Source of the DNA: Amia ocellicauda
Taxonomy: Eukaryota; Chordata; Actinopteri; Amiiformes; Amiidae
NCBI RefSeq assembly: GCF_036373705.1
Contig: NC_089856.1
Coordinates: 9,108,501 to 9,172,500 of the forward strand
Direction of reading: 5' to 3'
Length of the DNA: 64,000 nt
Within the stretch, counting starts at the first letter, position 1. Each line of letters begins with the position of its first letter. The translations under genes and the position numbers were made by a program. This document shows, piece by piece, positions 34,640-46,284 of the stretch. Under the pieces are notes generated by a model. The model was not told where the DNA came from, did not search any database, and saw nothing but the letters and a program-made list of their open reading frames with translations.

Positions 34640-35786
34640 AAACACACCCTCCATCTTCCGATTCCCCTCCTCCTCCTCCTCCTCCTCCTCCACTCCCTTC
34701 CCCACCAGCAATAAGTTCCTATCTCCGTTTTAGCCAAAACCTACCTTATCCTCTCCACACTGCAGCCCTTGACCAGACTTTAAAAGTGGGGGAGGGGAGG
34801 GGATTTTATTTTTAATTTTCTGATTTATCTTATATTTTCTGTTTTTGGTTGTTGGTGGTTTGTTTATTTTTTGGTGCTATCTTTTCGTTCTCCTTGCGTC
34901 CCGAGTCAGAACTCACAGGAATGGGACGAAGGATGTTTTTAGTGAGCCGGGCGGAGAACAAGAACGTTTCTTCTTGTTGTTTTTTTTTTTTAAGTGTTTT
35001 GTTTCAATCGTTTGTTCGTTCATCTGGTCGGTCGGCCGGTCGGTTTGTTTATTCCGTGTTTCGGGGAGAGCCGAGGACAAGGTGCTCTCGGGGTGCTCGA
35101 GTCTGATCCCACAGCCGGAATCAGAGACTGGAAGTGACTGGGATTCTCGAAAAGGGAAGACTGCGGCGATGGAAGGGAGATGAGGAGAGACGGGAGAGAC
35201 AGACCTTTGCTATTCAGTACTACCCTTACAGACGATTGCCGTGACAACATATAGCATCATCGATGAAGTGTAGTAATGCCCAGTGGCTGCAAAAAAACAT
35301 TGGACACTGTGTGGAAAAAACAAGGTAATGTACTGTTTAAGTGCAAGACAAAATCTATATTGTAAATGCATCTCTACTTTGTAGCAGTGAAGTGGGGCTT
35401 CAACAGAGGAATCAGCTACTTTGATCACTGTGGAAGGGAGGGTTTCCCTGGATTTTCCGTGCATTAAGGACAGAGGAGGGAAGCCCAGCAGAGACAGATA
35501 GGTGGAATGCAAGAGCTGGGTTCCCCAAACAGGCCAGCATCCGAACACATGGTATTCAGAGCCTCCGGGCTTTGGGGAATCTGGTGTAACTTCACTGCTG
35601 TGTTGACCAGCCGCTCTCCCTGCCCGGTACGTCCATCGAGTCCTCACTGTCAGAATCCAGAAATCTGGGAATCACAGTCGTACACTGATCAATCAGTCAA
35701 AAAGCTATCTCAAGGAGCGGTCAATGGTGGCAGTTTGGGTAGCGTTTGCCTCCTCTATTCCTGCAGTTATTTATACAGTGTATCTA

Positions 35787-35788
<2 letters not shown>

Positions 35789-35844
<56 letters not shown>
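35789..35844. repeat. (TG)n microsatellite
   Basis: About 28 uninterrupted TG units, with more TG/TGGGGG sequence at 35967-36010. Confidence 0.95.
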
Positions 35845-35847
<3 letters not shown>

Positions 35848-36189
35848 CACGGTTGATTTTTGTAGTATGATGTAGAAATTATGCAACCCATTTTGTGTCT
35901 GAACTGTTGACTACAGTAGTTTTAGCCCACTTGGCTGATACAGGTCTTTAGCCCACAAAGGGGATGTTTGTGTGTGTGTGTGGGGGTGTATGTGTGTGTG
36001 TTGTGGGGGTGGAGGGAGTGACCTAAAATGGTTGTGTCCAACTTCAATCCTTGATTTATTTATTTTTTCCGCTTCTCTTATCTCTAATATGATGTGGCTG
36101 CAAATATTGATTTAAAGTACTACAGCCCTCACCAGAAACAATAACACCCTCATAAAGGACAACTCAGTGACATCATTTAAGGAATGAAC

Positions 36190-36476
36190 CACAATCAAGG
36201 TGTCAAGCTCTGGCCCTGGAGAGCCACGGTGTCTCAGTTACTAAATTAACAGAATTATTTTTTTCAAAGCTTACTGAATATTTTGAAATTCTATTAAAAT
36301 AAAAATCAGCTGATAGCTTAAAATATGCCCTTGGCTCAAGATACAGTACAGCACCCCCAGAAAATGTTGCCACCTGGAGAGAAGTGATAAATTAGACTTA
36401 ATTAGAGCAGCTAAGTAGCTAAGGAGCTGAGCTGGAATTAAATCTACATGAAACTGCAGCTCTCCAAGAACAGGGG
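36190..36476. mobile_element. hAT-like MITE remnant
   Basis: The left end 'ggtgtcaagctctggccctg' with GGAGAGCC and the right end 'ctgcagctctccaagaacag' resemble inverted ends of a common fish hAT MITE family. Related sequence reappears at 36815-37025. No target duplication confirmed. Confidence 0.4.
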
Positions 36477-37369
36477 AAATTATCACATGCTGATTGGAGC
36501 TGATGCAGTGGTCTCTAAATACACAACATCAAAAGAAAGCTGAAGAGCCTGCTAGATTTCATTCCACCTTGAAACGTCAGGCATGTTATTAATTCTGCCC
36601 ATTGGTTTCAATTAGCAGTGTGTCCAGGAGCCATTTGTAGGAGAGCTCTTTAAGAATTGAATAATGTCAGTATATAAATCTCATTCTTTAACTGGTGCAT
36701 TGACTTCAATGTGGGTAAGTACTTTGAGCAGATCCTCAAAGAGAAAAACTAACAGTTTAACTTATATAAAACCAAAAGGTCTCCACCCCTTGAGGATGAA
36801 GGTATCGATTTGAAGCTGCAGGACCATGGCTCTCCAGCACCAGTAGTGAGACTGCAATACATTCAAATTACTGTATCTACAAACACAGGCAAGAGTGACA
36901 CCTTCACTGGCTTTGGGAACAGAAGGACAGAATGGGCTGAAAATAGTAAACAATAGATTTGATAACATAAAGAGATCAGGTCGAGAAAGCAAGGAGGTCC
37001 AACAGGACAGGAGTTTGACAGACCTGTGGGATTGAGTTTTATAAAGGTGTGGAGATTCTCACAAGAGTGCCCCCTTGGGAGCTAGACCTGTCAGTGCATC
37101 CTTAGTTGCCTAAATCCTCCGGCTCGCAAGCATTAGATGACCTCTTGATTTTATTATGTTGTACAGTAGATTATTTATTTTGTTAATTTTCAATAAAAGT
37201 TTATTTTATGGTTTACATGTGCATGGCATACAGTATTTTGTGTTCCCCTGTGCCCTCTGCTGACAAACAGACTCTTTAGTCTTAATCTTCTTAAATCTTT
37301 GCTTCCATATTAATATCACACAGTGGGTTTAAGTTCTTACTGAGATTCTCTTTCAGAATTGTGTTTTGC

Positions 37370-37590
37370 CTAGTTCTTAGGAGACCCCCTTATGCAGGGT
37401 GACTTAAAATTGTTTCAATATATTACATAATCTTTACATACAATTACCCATTCATACAGCTGGGTTTGGATCTAGATACAGTCCCTTGCTCAAGGGTACA
37501 ACAGCAGCGTACCCGACCTGGGACTGAACCCATGAACTTCCACTCCAGAGTTCAGAGCCCAGACCACTACTCCACACTACTGCCTTAACT
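37370..37590 (-). repeat. tRNA-derived SINE, reverse orientation
   Basis: Reads in reverse through 'ccttatgcagggtgacttaa', 'acaattacccattcatacag', 'ttgctcaagggtacaacagc' and 'gggactgaacccatga' (B box in reverse), the same family as the 2112 copy and more complete at its 3' end. Confidence 0.7.
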
Positions 37591-38555
37591 TATAGAACTA
37601 TTCCTACAAAAAATAAATATCTAATGAAAAAATATATAATGTCATCTTCTCCATGTCTGGCTGCCTGGGATAAGGCAAATAAGATACAGCTCACTTCTTA
37701 TATCCTCCCTCCACAAAATGTATCCTAATGCAGCCATAGATATGCATTAAAGCAGCCACACTATATTAAGATCCTGTCCAGAACTGAACATGTTTCCTAT
37801 ACACACCACAGTTGCAACACTATAACTTGGCTTTACCACTATCAGCATGTTCACATGGCACATGTATTCAAATCTTATTCTGAGTATAAGGAGTTGGAAT
37901 AGACATGCAGCTGAGTGCTCAAAACTTTTAGGGTAAGGATGAGGGCTAACACCCACATAAGGTGGTGCTCGAGATATTGTATTTTCTCTCTGTGTATCTT
38001 CAGCAGCTATCACAGGTCCTCAGATTTCTGCCCACCCAGCCTGGGGCTTAAACCCTAGCAGGCCCAGAGACCATACTCCTATGGATGAGTCACGGTGAGT
38101 CACCTAGCCTTATGACATCATCACTGCACTCTGACCAAGGCACAACAAACACCCCTGCCACTCACCATGCCGGAGGTGAGGGGGCACTAAATATAGACCT
38201 TGAGTGAGGCTGTATAGGTAAACATCACATTTCTGCTCACTCGTTGGTTCCTGTCAGAAAATTTTGCTTTAATTCACAAACGGACACACTCAAAGTAATG
38301 CCCATAGCAACTTTGCATAGAAGTAGAGTAGAAATATTAGCTTTAAAATGTCCACAACCTATTTGCTTTGGTTCTATTCATGTTTCAGAACTATTCAATC
38401 TAATCCTTGTAATGCAGTAGTTTTACAGGAGTAAGAAATGAAAAAACACAACACAGTACCAATTACGAGATGTTAATTGGAATTGTGCGTGACTCAGAGT
38501 GATAAAACAATGCATTATTATGTAGGCCTGCATTACAAAAATTGAAGCCGCCATA

Positions 38556-38559
<4 letters not shown>

Positions 38560-38606
<47 letters not shown>

Positions 38607-38608
38607 TA
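38560..38608. repeat. (ATT)n microsatellite
   Basis: About 15 ATT units. Confidence 0.95.
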
Positions 38609-39504
38609 TTAAATTATCCTGTGCACAATTATAAGCATAATTTATGATAAAATAATTTACCCTCCCTGAGAAGTAAAACAGAAGTTTACTGTTATGCAGC
38701 GTACCTCACATTTTTTGATTTACTGTCAATATAAACTTTTTTTCATCCTAAATTGGTTATATAATGTAGGATATAAGGAAAGCAAGCCTATACTTATATT
38801 CTACGATCTACCCTTTTGTCTGTTAGGGCAGGCTAGCTCCAGCTGTGACATTTTTAAATCTACATGACTCACTCACAGCGACTCACCCTCAGCAATGTTT
38901 TCCCCTTATATGTCCAGTGTTAATGTTGTTGCGTGGTTGTAATTCCTTAACAATGAAAAGCAATTTATTTATCCGGTTGCTTGTGCTGTTTATAGATTTA
39001 TAGTTACCTAGCTGCAAATCATACGTAAATGGACATTGCTGGCCTGACGACGTTTAAATGGTAGAATGTTTAAATGAAAACTGTAAGGATAAGTAGGAGT
39101 TACAAGGCCATTTAGACACCATTAGGCATGCACAAGGAACTGTTACAGACAGTGTCAGGTAAATACCCCCCAGATATATTAAAATATGTGGTATTAATAT
39201 GTATATAAGTATAATTACCAAGCACAAAGCAGAGCAGTCCCCAACACCACATGTTCCAGTATCTTAGTTGTGTGTGTGAGTACCTTTTCAAAAATATATA
39301 TATTAGTCATTCATTAGTTATTTGTTTAGAGAGGGACAAGTTATCTTTGTTTTGCTCACCTCCACACTGAAAATATTAAACCTGCACTGCTTTCACCATA
39401 TCTCTTCATTTGCCTGTGTACCTATACTCCCCCTATAGAGTCACAGACACCATGTCCATCAATATATAGGTGTCACTATAAACACACACACACACACACA
39501 CACA

Positions 39505-40700
39505 GTGCCTGTAGAACGTCTACACTTCCTTCAACTTTTTTTCACTTTTTGTTGTGTGAGTGCCTCAGTTTCATGCATTTAAATTAGGATTTGTTTCCAC
39601 TTTTGTGGAATCACACGTATAAGGGGAAAAAGGTTTTATTGTGAAAGAAAGTTAGCCCCTGATTTAATGGAGGCAACTTTGGCAGCAATTACAGCTTGTG
39701 AGTCTGCTGGGATAAGTCTCTACCAAGTTTTCACACCTAGATTTGGTAATATTTGACCATTTTTCTTTATACAACTGTTCAAGCTCTGTCAAATTTCTCG
39801 GGGAGCGTTGATAGACAGCAATCTTCAAGTTACACATTTTCGAATGGATTAAGAACGGAGCTCTGACTGAGCCACTCAAGGACATTTACCTTTTTTGTTC
39901 CTTAGCCACTGTAGTTCTGGCTGTGTGTTCTAGGACACTGTCATGCTGAAAGGTGAACTTCCATCCGTTTCAGCTTTCTTGCAGAGGGCAGCATGGTTTC
40001 CTCAAGGACTTTTCTGTACTTTGCTCCAATCAGTTTGCCTTCTATCCTGACAAGTTATCTTGCATAGTTGCCATTAGCCTCTCTGGAGGTACCATACACC
40101 TACTACTACTAAATCGTCTTGACCATGCTCTAAGGCAGAGGTTCCCAAACTGGAGTCTGCTGCAAAATCAAGGAGTGAGTTAAACTCACTTTTTTTAGGT
40201 GGGGGGTCCTCAGCCAGAATCTGGTTGGCAAAGGGGTCCATGGGCAGAAAAAGTTTGTGAACCCCTGCTCTAAGGGAAATGGCTTCTCTTCTTTTTTTAA
40301 TACCCATCTGTGCCGTTCAACAACTTTGTCCTGGAGTTCTTATTGACTGACCATTGGTGCTTATGTTTGAGTCTTGAGTGCACTCCCCCAGCAGAAGGAA
40401 CCTACAGGAACTGATTAATTTATCCTGAATTCATGTGAATCACTACAATGTAACACAGGCGGATACAAAGTAACTTTGAAGTTGATTTGCTTACACCTGA
40501 GCTAATTTAGGGTTTCTATTAAAAGGGGTGGTCACTTATCCATCCAAGTTATTTTTTAATACATTTTAGTACATTTTTTTACTTGGAAGTTGTGTAGATA
40601 ATAATAATAATTTAAAAAATACAATTTTAATACAATTTAATTCCAGGCTATCAGTTGGGAGGTGGAACATTTGAAAGGGGTGTAGACTCCTGTATATATT
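39505..40700 (-). mobile_element. degenerate Tc1/mariner-like element
   Basis: The ends 'agtgcctgtagaacgtctac' and, in reverse, 'ggtgtagactcctgtata' are imperfectly inverted. Internal blocks ('gagccactcaaggacattta', 'ctgtcatgctgaaaggtgaa', 'ctcaaggacttttctgtact') are reverse-strand transposase-like pieces common in fish genomes. No long frame survives. A younger hAT MITE sits inside at 40136-40267. Confidence 0.6.
40136..40267. mobile_element. 132-bp hAT MITE with perfect 8-bp duplication
   Basis: Ends CAGAGGTTCCCAAACT and (complement of right) CAGGGGTTCACAAACTT. Flanked by identical CTCTAAGG at 40128-40135 and 40268-40275. Inserted into the older Tc1-like element, giving a clear order of events. 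Confidence 0.92.
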
Positions 40701-41625
40701 CCAGTTTGTATCCAGAAATATGATTTGTGGATACATTGTGATCAGACACCAGATAGCAGAGAGCAAACACAGACACCAGTGTGCAGTTTGAATGTCACCA
40801 CTGAACCACCATCAGTCTGACTGTGCCCTTCCATCTGAACATATTGACTGTTCCCACTGGGTTATTTAGTAATGAGGTCTAAAGGTCTACAGTGTAGTTC
40901 TGTAACTCTATGCTGGTCTTGAGAGGTCAGGGTGGCCGGGGAGATAACATGTGTACTTGCATTGAAGCTAACAGGAACAGAGAGAGAAAGAGAGAGGTCA
41001 GACAGGGCAGAGTGTTGTTAGGAAATTGTGTCATGAGCCATGTCTGCATTTGGAGCTTTTTCATGCCCCCCACATGCACACTCTCACACAGTAATGACTG
41101 ACACACCACCTCCACACACCCACACTAACCCCGCCCTGCCCTGCACTGCACCCAGTCCCACCCCCATCACATGGAATTGAACAATGTCCCCATAAGGTCA
41201 ACTTCTTACACCTATAACAAACCCACAATCCAATACTCAGCACAACACAACCTAACTAACCAAAAACAACACCACCACGAAAGGTTAAAAAGAGACATCA
41301 CCCAGCGAGGGAAATACAATTTTAGATTAACTTTTTTGTGGTTACTGAAAATAAATGTATATAATTGAGGTATTAACTGGACAGTGAGGTTTATAAGTAA
41401 CACAGTTAGACTGCATTTAAAATCAGAAAACATCAGATGCAGTTGTAATAAAATATATTACATTACAACATAGTTACAGTATAGCTTTTCATGGTATAAT
41501 ATACTATACTTAGGAGTTCTCATTATAAAAGTTAGTTGCCATAATATAAAAATAAGCAAACTCACATTTGATTTATACTTTAATTGATTTCGCAAGTTTC
41601 ATGTTCAGTAACATTTTACAACATA

Positions 41626-41663
41626 TATATATATATATACACACACACACATACACATATATA
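41626..41663. repeat. TA/CA compound microsatellite
   Basis: TATATA followed by CACACA and TATATA abutting the Tc1 copy at 41664. TA-rich DNA is a preferred Tc1 target. Confidence 0.85.
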
Positions 41664-42848
41664 TACACCGATCAACCATAACATTATGACCACCTGCCTA
41701 GTATTGTGTAGGTCCCCCTTTTGCCACCAAAACAGCCATGACCCATCAAGGCATGGACTCTACTAGACCTGTGAAGATGTGCTGTGATATCTGGCACCAA
41801 GACGTTAGCAGCAGATCCTTTAAGTCCTGTAAGTTGCAAGGTGGGGCCTCCATGGATCGGACTTGTTTGTCCAGCACATCCCACAGATGCTTGATTGGAT
41901 TGAGATCTGGGGAATTTGGAGGCCAAGTCAACACCTTGAACTCGTTGTTGTGTTCCTCAAACCATTCCTGAACCATTTTTGCTTTGTGGCAGGGCACATT
42001 ATCCTGCTGAAAGATACCAATGCCCTCAGGGAATACCATGTCCATGAAAGGGTGTACATGGTCTGCAACAATGCTTAGGTAGGTGGTACATGTCAAAGTA
42101 ACATCCACATGAATAGCAGGACCCAAGGTTTCCCAGCAGAACATTGTTCAAAGCATCACACTGCCTCTGCCGGCTTGCCTTCTTCCCATAGTGCATCCCG
42201 GTGCCATGTGTTCTCCATTTAAGAGACGCACACACACCCGGCCATCCACGTGATGTTAAAGAAAACGTCATTCATCAGACCAGGCCACCTTCTTCCATTG
42301 CTCCATGGTCCAGTTCTGATCCTCACGTGCCCATTGTAGGCGCTTTCGGCAGTGGACAGGGGTCAGCATGGGCACCCTGACTGGTCTGCAGCTACACAGC
42401 CCCATACGCAACAAACTGCGATGCACTGTGTATTCTGACACCTTTCTATCAGAACCAGCATTAACTTTTTCAGCAATTTGAGCTACAGTAGCTCGTCTTG
42501 TTTGTCCAGCCTTCGCTCCCCACGTGCATCAATGAGCCTTGGCCGTCCATGACCCTGTCGCTGGTTCACCGCTTTTCCTTCCTTGGACCACTTTTAATAG
42601 GTAGTGACCACTGCAGACCAGGAACAGCCCACAAGAGCTGCAGTTTTGGAGATGCTCTGACCCAGTCATCTAGCCATCACAATTTGGTCCTTGTCAATTT
42701 GTCCTGCTTCTAACACATCAGCTCTGAAGACAAAATGTTCACTTGCTGCTTAATATATCCCACCCACTGACAGGTGCCATAATAACAAGATTATCAGTGA
42801 TATTCATTTCACCTGTCAGTGGTCATAATATTATGGCTGATCAGTGTA
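41664..42848 (-). mobile_element. Tc1-like transposon, near full length, inactivated (copy A)
   Basis: Inverted ends CACCGATCAACCATAACATT and (right, complement) CACTGATCAGCCATAATATT, flanked by TA. The minus strand codes for a Tc1-type transposase in pieces. The C-terminal half (42144-41746) keeps the GIFQQDNVPCH block with the second catalytic Asp and NSPDLNPIKHLWD with the third acidic region. Upstream, a stop falls right after the WSDE block and the N-terminal part is frameshifted. It is therefore not functional. Related to copy B. Confidence 0.88.
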
Positions 42849-42925
42849 TATGTATATATATAGCGTTTCTGCTGACGATAGGGGAAATTCCACTTGGCTG
42901 CAGTATGCTATATGTGCCAACAGAG

Positions 42926-43028
42926 GGCATACTTTTACAACCTTTGTTTTGAATCAAAATTCAAATTTTATTTAATAGTAATACATAAAGTCAATAATAA
43001 CTAATTCATGGATTGTCACAGAAAAATC
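42926..43028. repeat. left arm of an imperfect inverted repeat
   Basis: Matches 44569-44703 in reverse complement. The outer 31 bases are identical (starting GGCATACTTTTACAACC) and the inner end (ATTAGTTATT...GTGACAATCC in complement) is nearly so; the middle differs. Function unknown. Confidence 0.8.
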
Positions 43029-43660
43029 AGCTTCTTGCTTCTTGCAACTTCTTGCTCCAAGAATGTTTGAGTAGCTGCATGAAATTTGAAAACTGAGGTG
43101 TGAGACCTCAGACAGTATAGGTAGGCCCTACTCTAGGAATTGTTGCCATGTCATGCCTGGAATACTGTAATTTCTACAGAGATTCCATACTGAATGATAC
43201 ATCCACAATGATGCCACACCTAATTTGCATCCTACACATTTCTCTCACACCTGTTATTCAATGGTCATGTTATAATTGTTTCATGTCGCATATGATATAA
43301 TCTCAAACAGAATGTCCTGTATGTTCTGTCAGTTATATGTGTTTCTGTTATTCATTTTGCAGATACAGTGTTCTAGCTTCCAGTGATGGTCCACACCTCG
43401 TGTCCGGGCATGAGCAAGAGAGGCTTCTGCACAGCAAGATAAGATGATCAGTGGAAGGGGCCTCTTTGCCATAAGAATCACAGTCAGTAAACAATGTTAT
43501 TTTGCAGGGGAGGGAAATGTATGCCATATGACAATAATTCACATTCTGACCAACAAGAGGAATTTGATTTGAAAACCGAGAAAAGAGGAAGAATAGCGGT
43601 GTAACGTTCAGAAATTTTGTTTAGATTCTTTCCCACGAGATTTATATATATATATATATA

Positions 43661-44558
43661 TCGATCAGCCATAACATTATGACCACTGACAGGTGAAGTG
43701 AATAACACTGATAATCTCGTTATCATGGCACCTGTCAGTGGGTGGGATATATTAGGCAGCAAGTGAACATTTTGTCCTCAAAGTTGATATGTTAGAAGCA
43801 GGAAAAATGGGCAGCGTAAGGATCTGAGCGACTTTGACAAGGGACAAATTGTGATGGCTAGACGACTGGGTCAGAGCATCTCCAAAACTGCAGCTCTTGT
43901 GGGGTGTTCCCGGTCTGCAGTGGTCAGTACCTATCAAAAGTGGTCCAAGGAAGGAAAAGCAGTGAACCGGCGACGGGGTCATGGGCGGCCAAGGTTCATT
44001 GATGCACGTGAGGAGCAAAGACTGGCCCGTGTGGTCCGATCCAACAGACAAGCTACTGTAGCTCAGATTGCTGAAAAAGTGAATGCTGGTTCCGATAGAA
44101 AGGCGTCAGAACACACCGTGTGTTGCAGTTTGTTGCGTATGGGGCTGCGTAGCCGCAGACCAGTCAGGGTGCCCATGCTGACCCCTGTCCACTGCCGAAA
44201 GTGCCTACAATGGGCACGTGAGGATCAGAACTGGACCACAGAGCAATGGAAGAAGGTGGCCTGGTCTGATGAATCATGAGTTCAAGGTGTTGACTTGGCC
44301 TCCAAATTCCCCAGATCTCAATCCAATCGAGCATCTGTGGGATGTGCTGGACAAACAAGTCCGATCCATGGAGGCCCCACCTCGCAACTTACAGGACTTA
44401 AAGGATCTGCTGCTAACGTCTTGGTGCCAGATACCACAGCACACCTTCAGAGATCTAGTGGAGTCCATGCCTCGACGGGTCAGGGCTGTTTTGGCGGCAA
44501 AAGGGGGACCTACACAATATTAGGCAGGTGGTCATCATGTTATGGCTGATTGGTGTAT
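43661..44558 (+). mobile_element. Tc1-like transposon with clean internal deletion (copy B)
   Basis: Same family as copy A, opposite orientation. Ends CGATCAGCCATAACATTATG and (complement) TACACCAATCAGCCATAACA. Frame 43851-44279 encodes the helix-turn-helix DNA-binding half ([39 protein letters not shown]) up to WSDES. A jump at about 44276 then loses roughly 325 bases present in copy A, and sequence resumes at [20 protein letters not shown] in another frame. The second catalytic Asp region is gone. It can move only in trans. Confidence 0.88.
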
Positions 44559-44568
44559 AAAGTAAAGT

Positions 44569-44703
44569 AATTTTCCTGTGACAATCCCTGAATTAGTTAT
44601 TGATTATTTTTTTTACCGCCTTAAAATACATTATTGATATTATTATTTTTTCATAACATCAAAGAAGAATTGTGATTCAAAACAAAGGTTGTAAAAGTAT
44701 GCC
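44569..44703. repeat. right arm of an imperfect inverted repeat
   Basis: Reverse-complement partner of 42926-43028, about 30 bases longer in the middle. It begins eleven bases after the end of Tc1 copy B. Confidence 0.8.
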
Positions 44704-44789
44704 GGACAATTTTAGAATACATTGTATCAAGTCTGGGGTTTCTCAATGAGTTTTTTTGTTCTGCTTTAAATGGCTATTGGCGAATGTCT

Positions 44790-45108
44790 GTTGAACGTGT
44801 GAATATAAAACCAACTTTACCTCGATCTACAATCATGACACCTTAGAACAGGTACGGGTACCTTTCAATGAACAACCGATGAAGACCTGCAATAAACAGG
44901 CACACCTGATTCTAATATTTACTTCAATTAAACAATTACGACCATAGACTAAATGCGTGTTTGTTTTTTGTCTTTAGATGTGATCCCTCCCTAAGAGCAA
45001 GACTGTCTACGTCACACAGTGAGAAGTGCTGCTGCTGCTGCGATTGCACTGGTCTGTAACAGGGAGAGTTTGCAGTCCGGGACTTTTTGCATACCAGAAA
45101 AAAAAAAG
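44790..45108 (+). promoter_or_regulatory. cd63: probable cd63 promoter and untranslated first exon
   Basis: TATAAAA lies at 44804-44810 and a CRE-like TACGTCAC at 45009-45016. A CTG/GCTG-rich stretch follows, ending in a consensus donor AAAAAG|GTAAGTTA (exon end 45108). CpG-rich DNA continues to about 45720. CD63 genes start with an untranslated exon and splice to the exon carrying the ATG, here 57431. The link between the two exons is inferred from strand, order and spacing only. Confidence 0.5.
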
Positions 45109-46284
45109 GTAAGTTATGTTTTAAGTCGTTGAAGAGTTTCTGCTATATTCATACACTGGCTATGTTTTTGTGGGCGTACTTGTTGTGCTCCCTGGGTCTG
45201 CGATACACGCTTATTTCGTTCCCCCAGGTGAAACAAAGTGAAGTTGGTTTTCGTCGTGTTAAAAAGTACGCGGGTGGCTGGAAAGTGTTGGGTTCGTACA
45301 CTTCTCTGGCATTTTGAATGGAAATGTATATATTATATATATTCGACGTTGTTTTTATTGCTGTGGCATCCGAAAAAAAAAAATCGGCTAACTTTGTTTC
45401 GTTGTAACCGAATATGTTCAAAGCCACCCCACCCAGCCGGGACCGTTGCTTTAAGTTACTGTGAAAGTCGGTGGTTTACGAGCGGCGGACGCGTTGTTTG
45501 GGTCCCGAATGGGGGAAGAACGACAACAATGGCCAGAATGGCGTTTCCTACGGGATCATCATTTCCATCATCCCGCAGGGCAGACGCACAACTTCAGCCC
45601 TGCCTGGGATAATCAGTGGCTGCAGTGTGACGTTTTGCACGCTTTTAACGAGCGCATTTGGGTCGAGGGAGTTGTAAACCTCGAATGAAGGTCCTTTGTG
45701 TCGGCAGTGTCGGCTGAAGGCTATTGAAGTACTTTTTAACTCCGATTCCATAAGTAATGTTTATACAGGAAACGTGGATTGTCCGATCAAAATGTGCGAT
45801 ATTCAGATTAAACGATTGTTTTATATAGCCTAGCCTATCAATATATATATACAATATATCAACATAGTCGCAATGGCTTCTAGGGATTCATATTATATTT
45901 ATGCTTTTAATGCTTTCAACATAAAATGTCTTGTCTTGTATAGGACTGGTATGTGGCTGTCTTGTCATTTGTAAAGTTTGGATGTGAAGTGGTTTTCATT
46001 ATAGTAACCCACGTTAAGCTATTTAACATTTAGCGCATTTCGCATTAAAATTGATTATATGAAGGGATTAATATTGCTAAAAACACACACACAATTTTTG
46101 TATTGGTAGCATTGTACGTTTACAGTTAGTCGCGTCCTAATCTCTGAATAGTTGTGTTTCAAACATAACCATACCAACCTACTTTCAGCGTTTTCTAAAA
46201 TTGAGGTACCCTCCACAAACATGTACACTACTGGTTTACCTCTAAGTATTTGTCGATTTTGGAAAAATACTACAATAAAAACAT
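45109..46284 (+). other. cd63: start of cd63 intron 1, CpG-containing
   Basis: CpG-rich to about 45720 (for example 'gagcggcggacgcgttgttt'), then AT-rich. Short frames here lack splice support. Confidence 0.45.

Larger units (their letters stand above)
34640..37200 (+). other. nab2: nab2 3' untranslated region and flank
   Basis: Follows the nab2 stop. It contains TCC repeats at about 34670-34690, a (TG)n run at 35789-35844 and a hAT-like MITE at about 36190-36476. A canonical AATAAA at 37192-37197 would give a 2.5-kb 3' untranslated region; an earlier end cannot be excluded. Confidence 0.4.
37201..39504. other. intergenic stretch between nab2 and cd63
   Basis: Contains a reverse SINE (37370-37590) and (ATT)n at 38560-38608. 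No STAT6 or other gene sequence is recognised. Confidence 0.55.
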
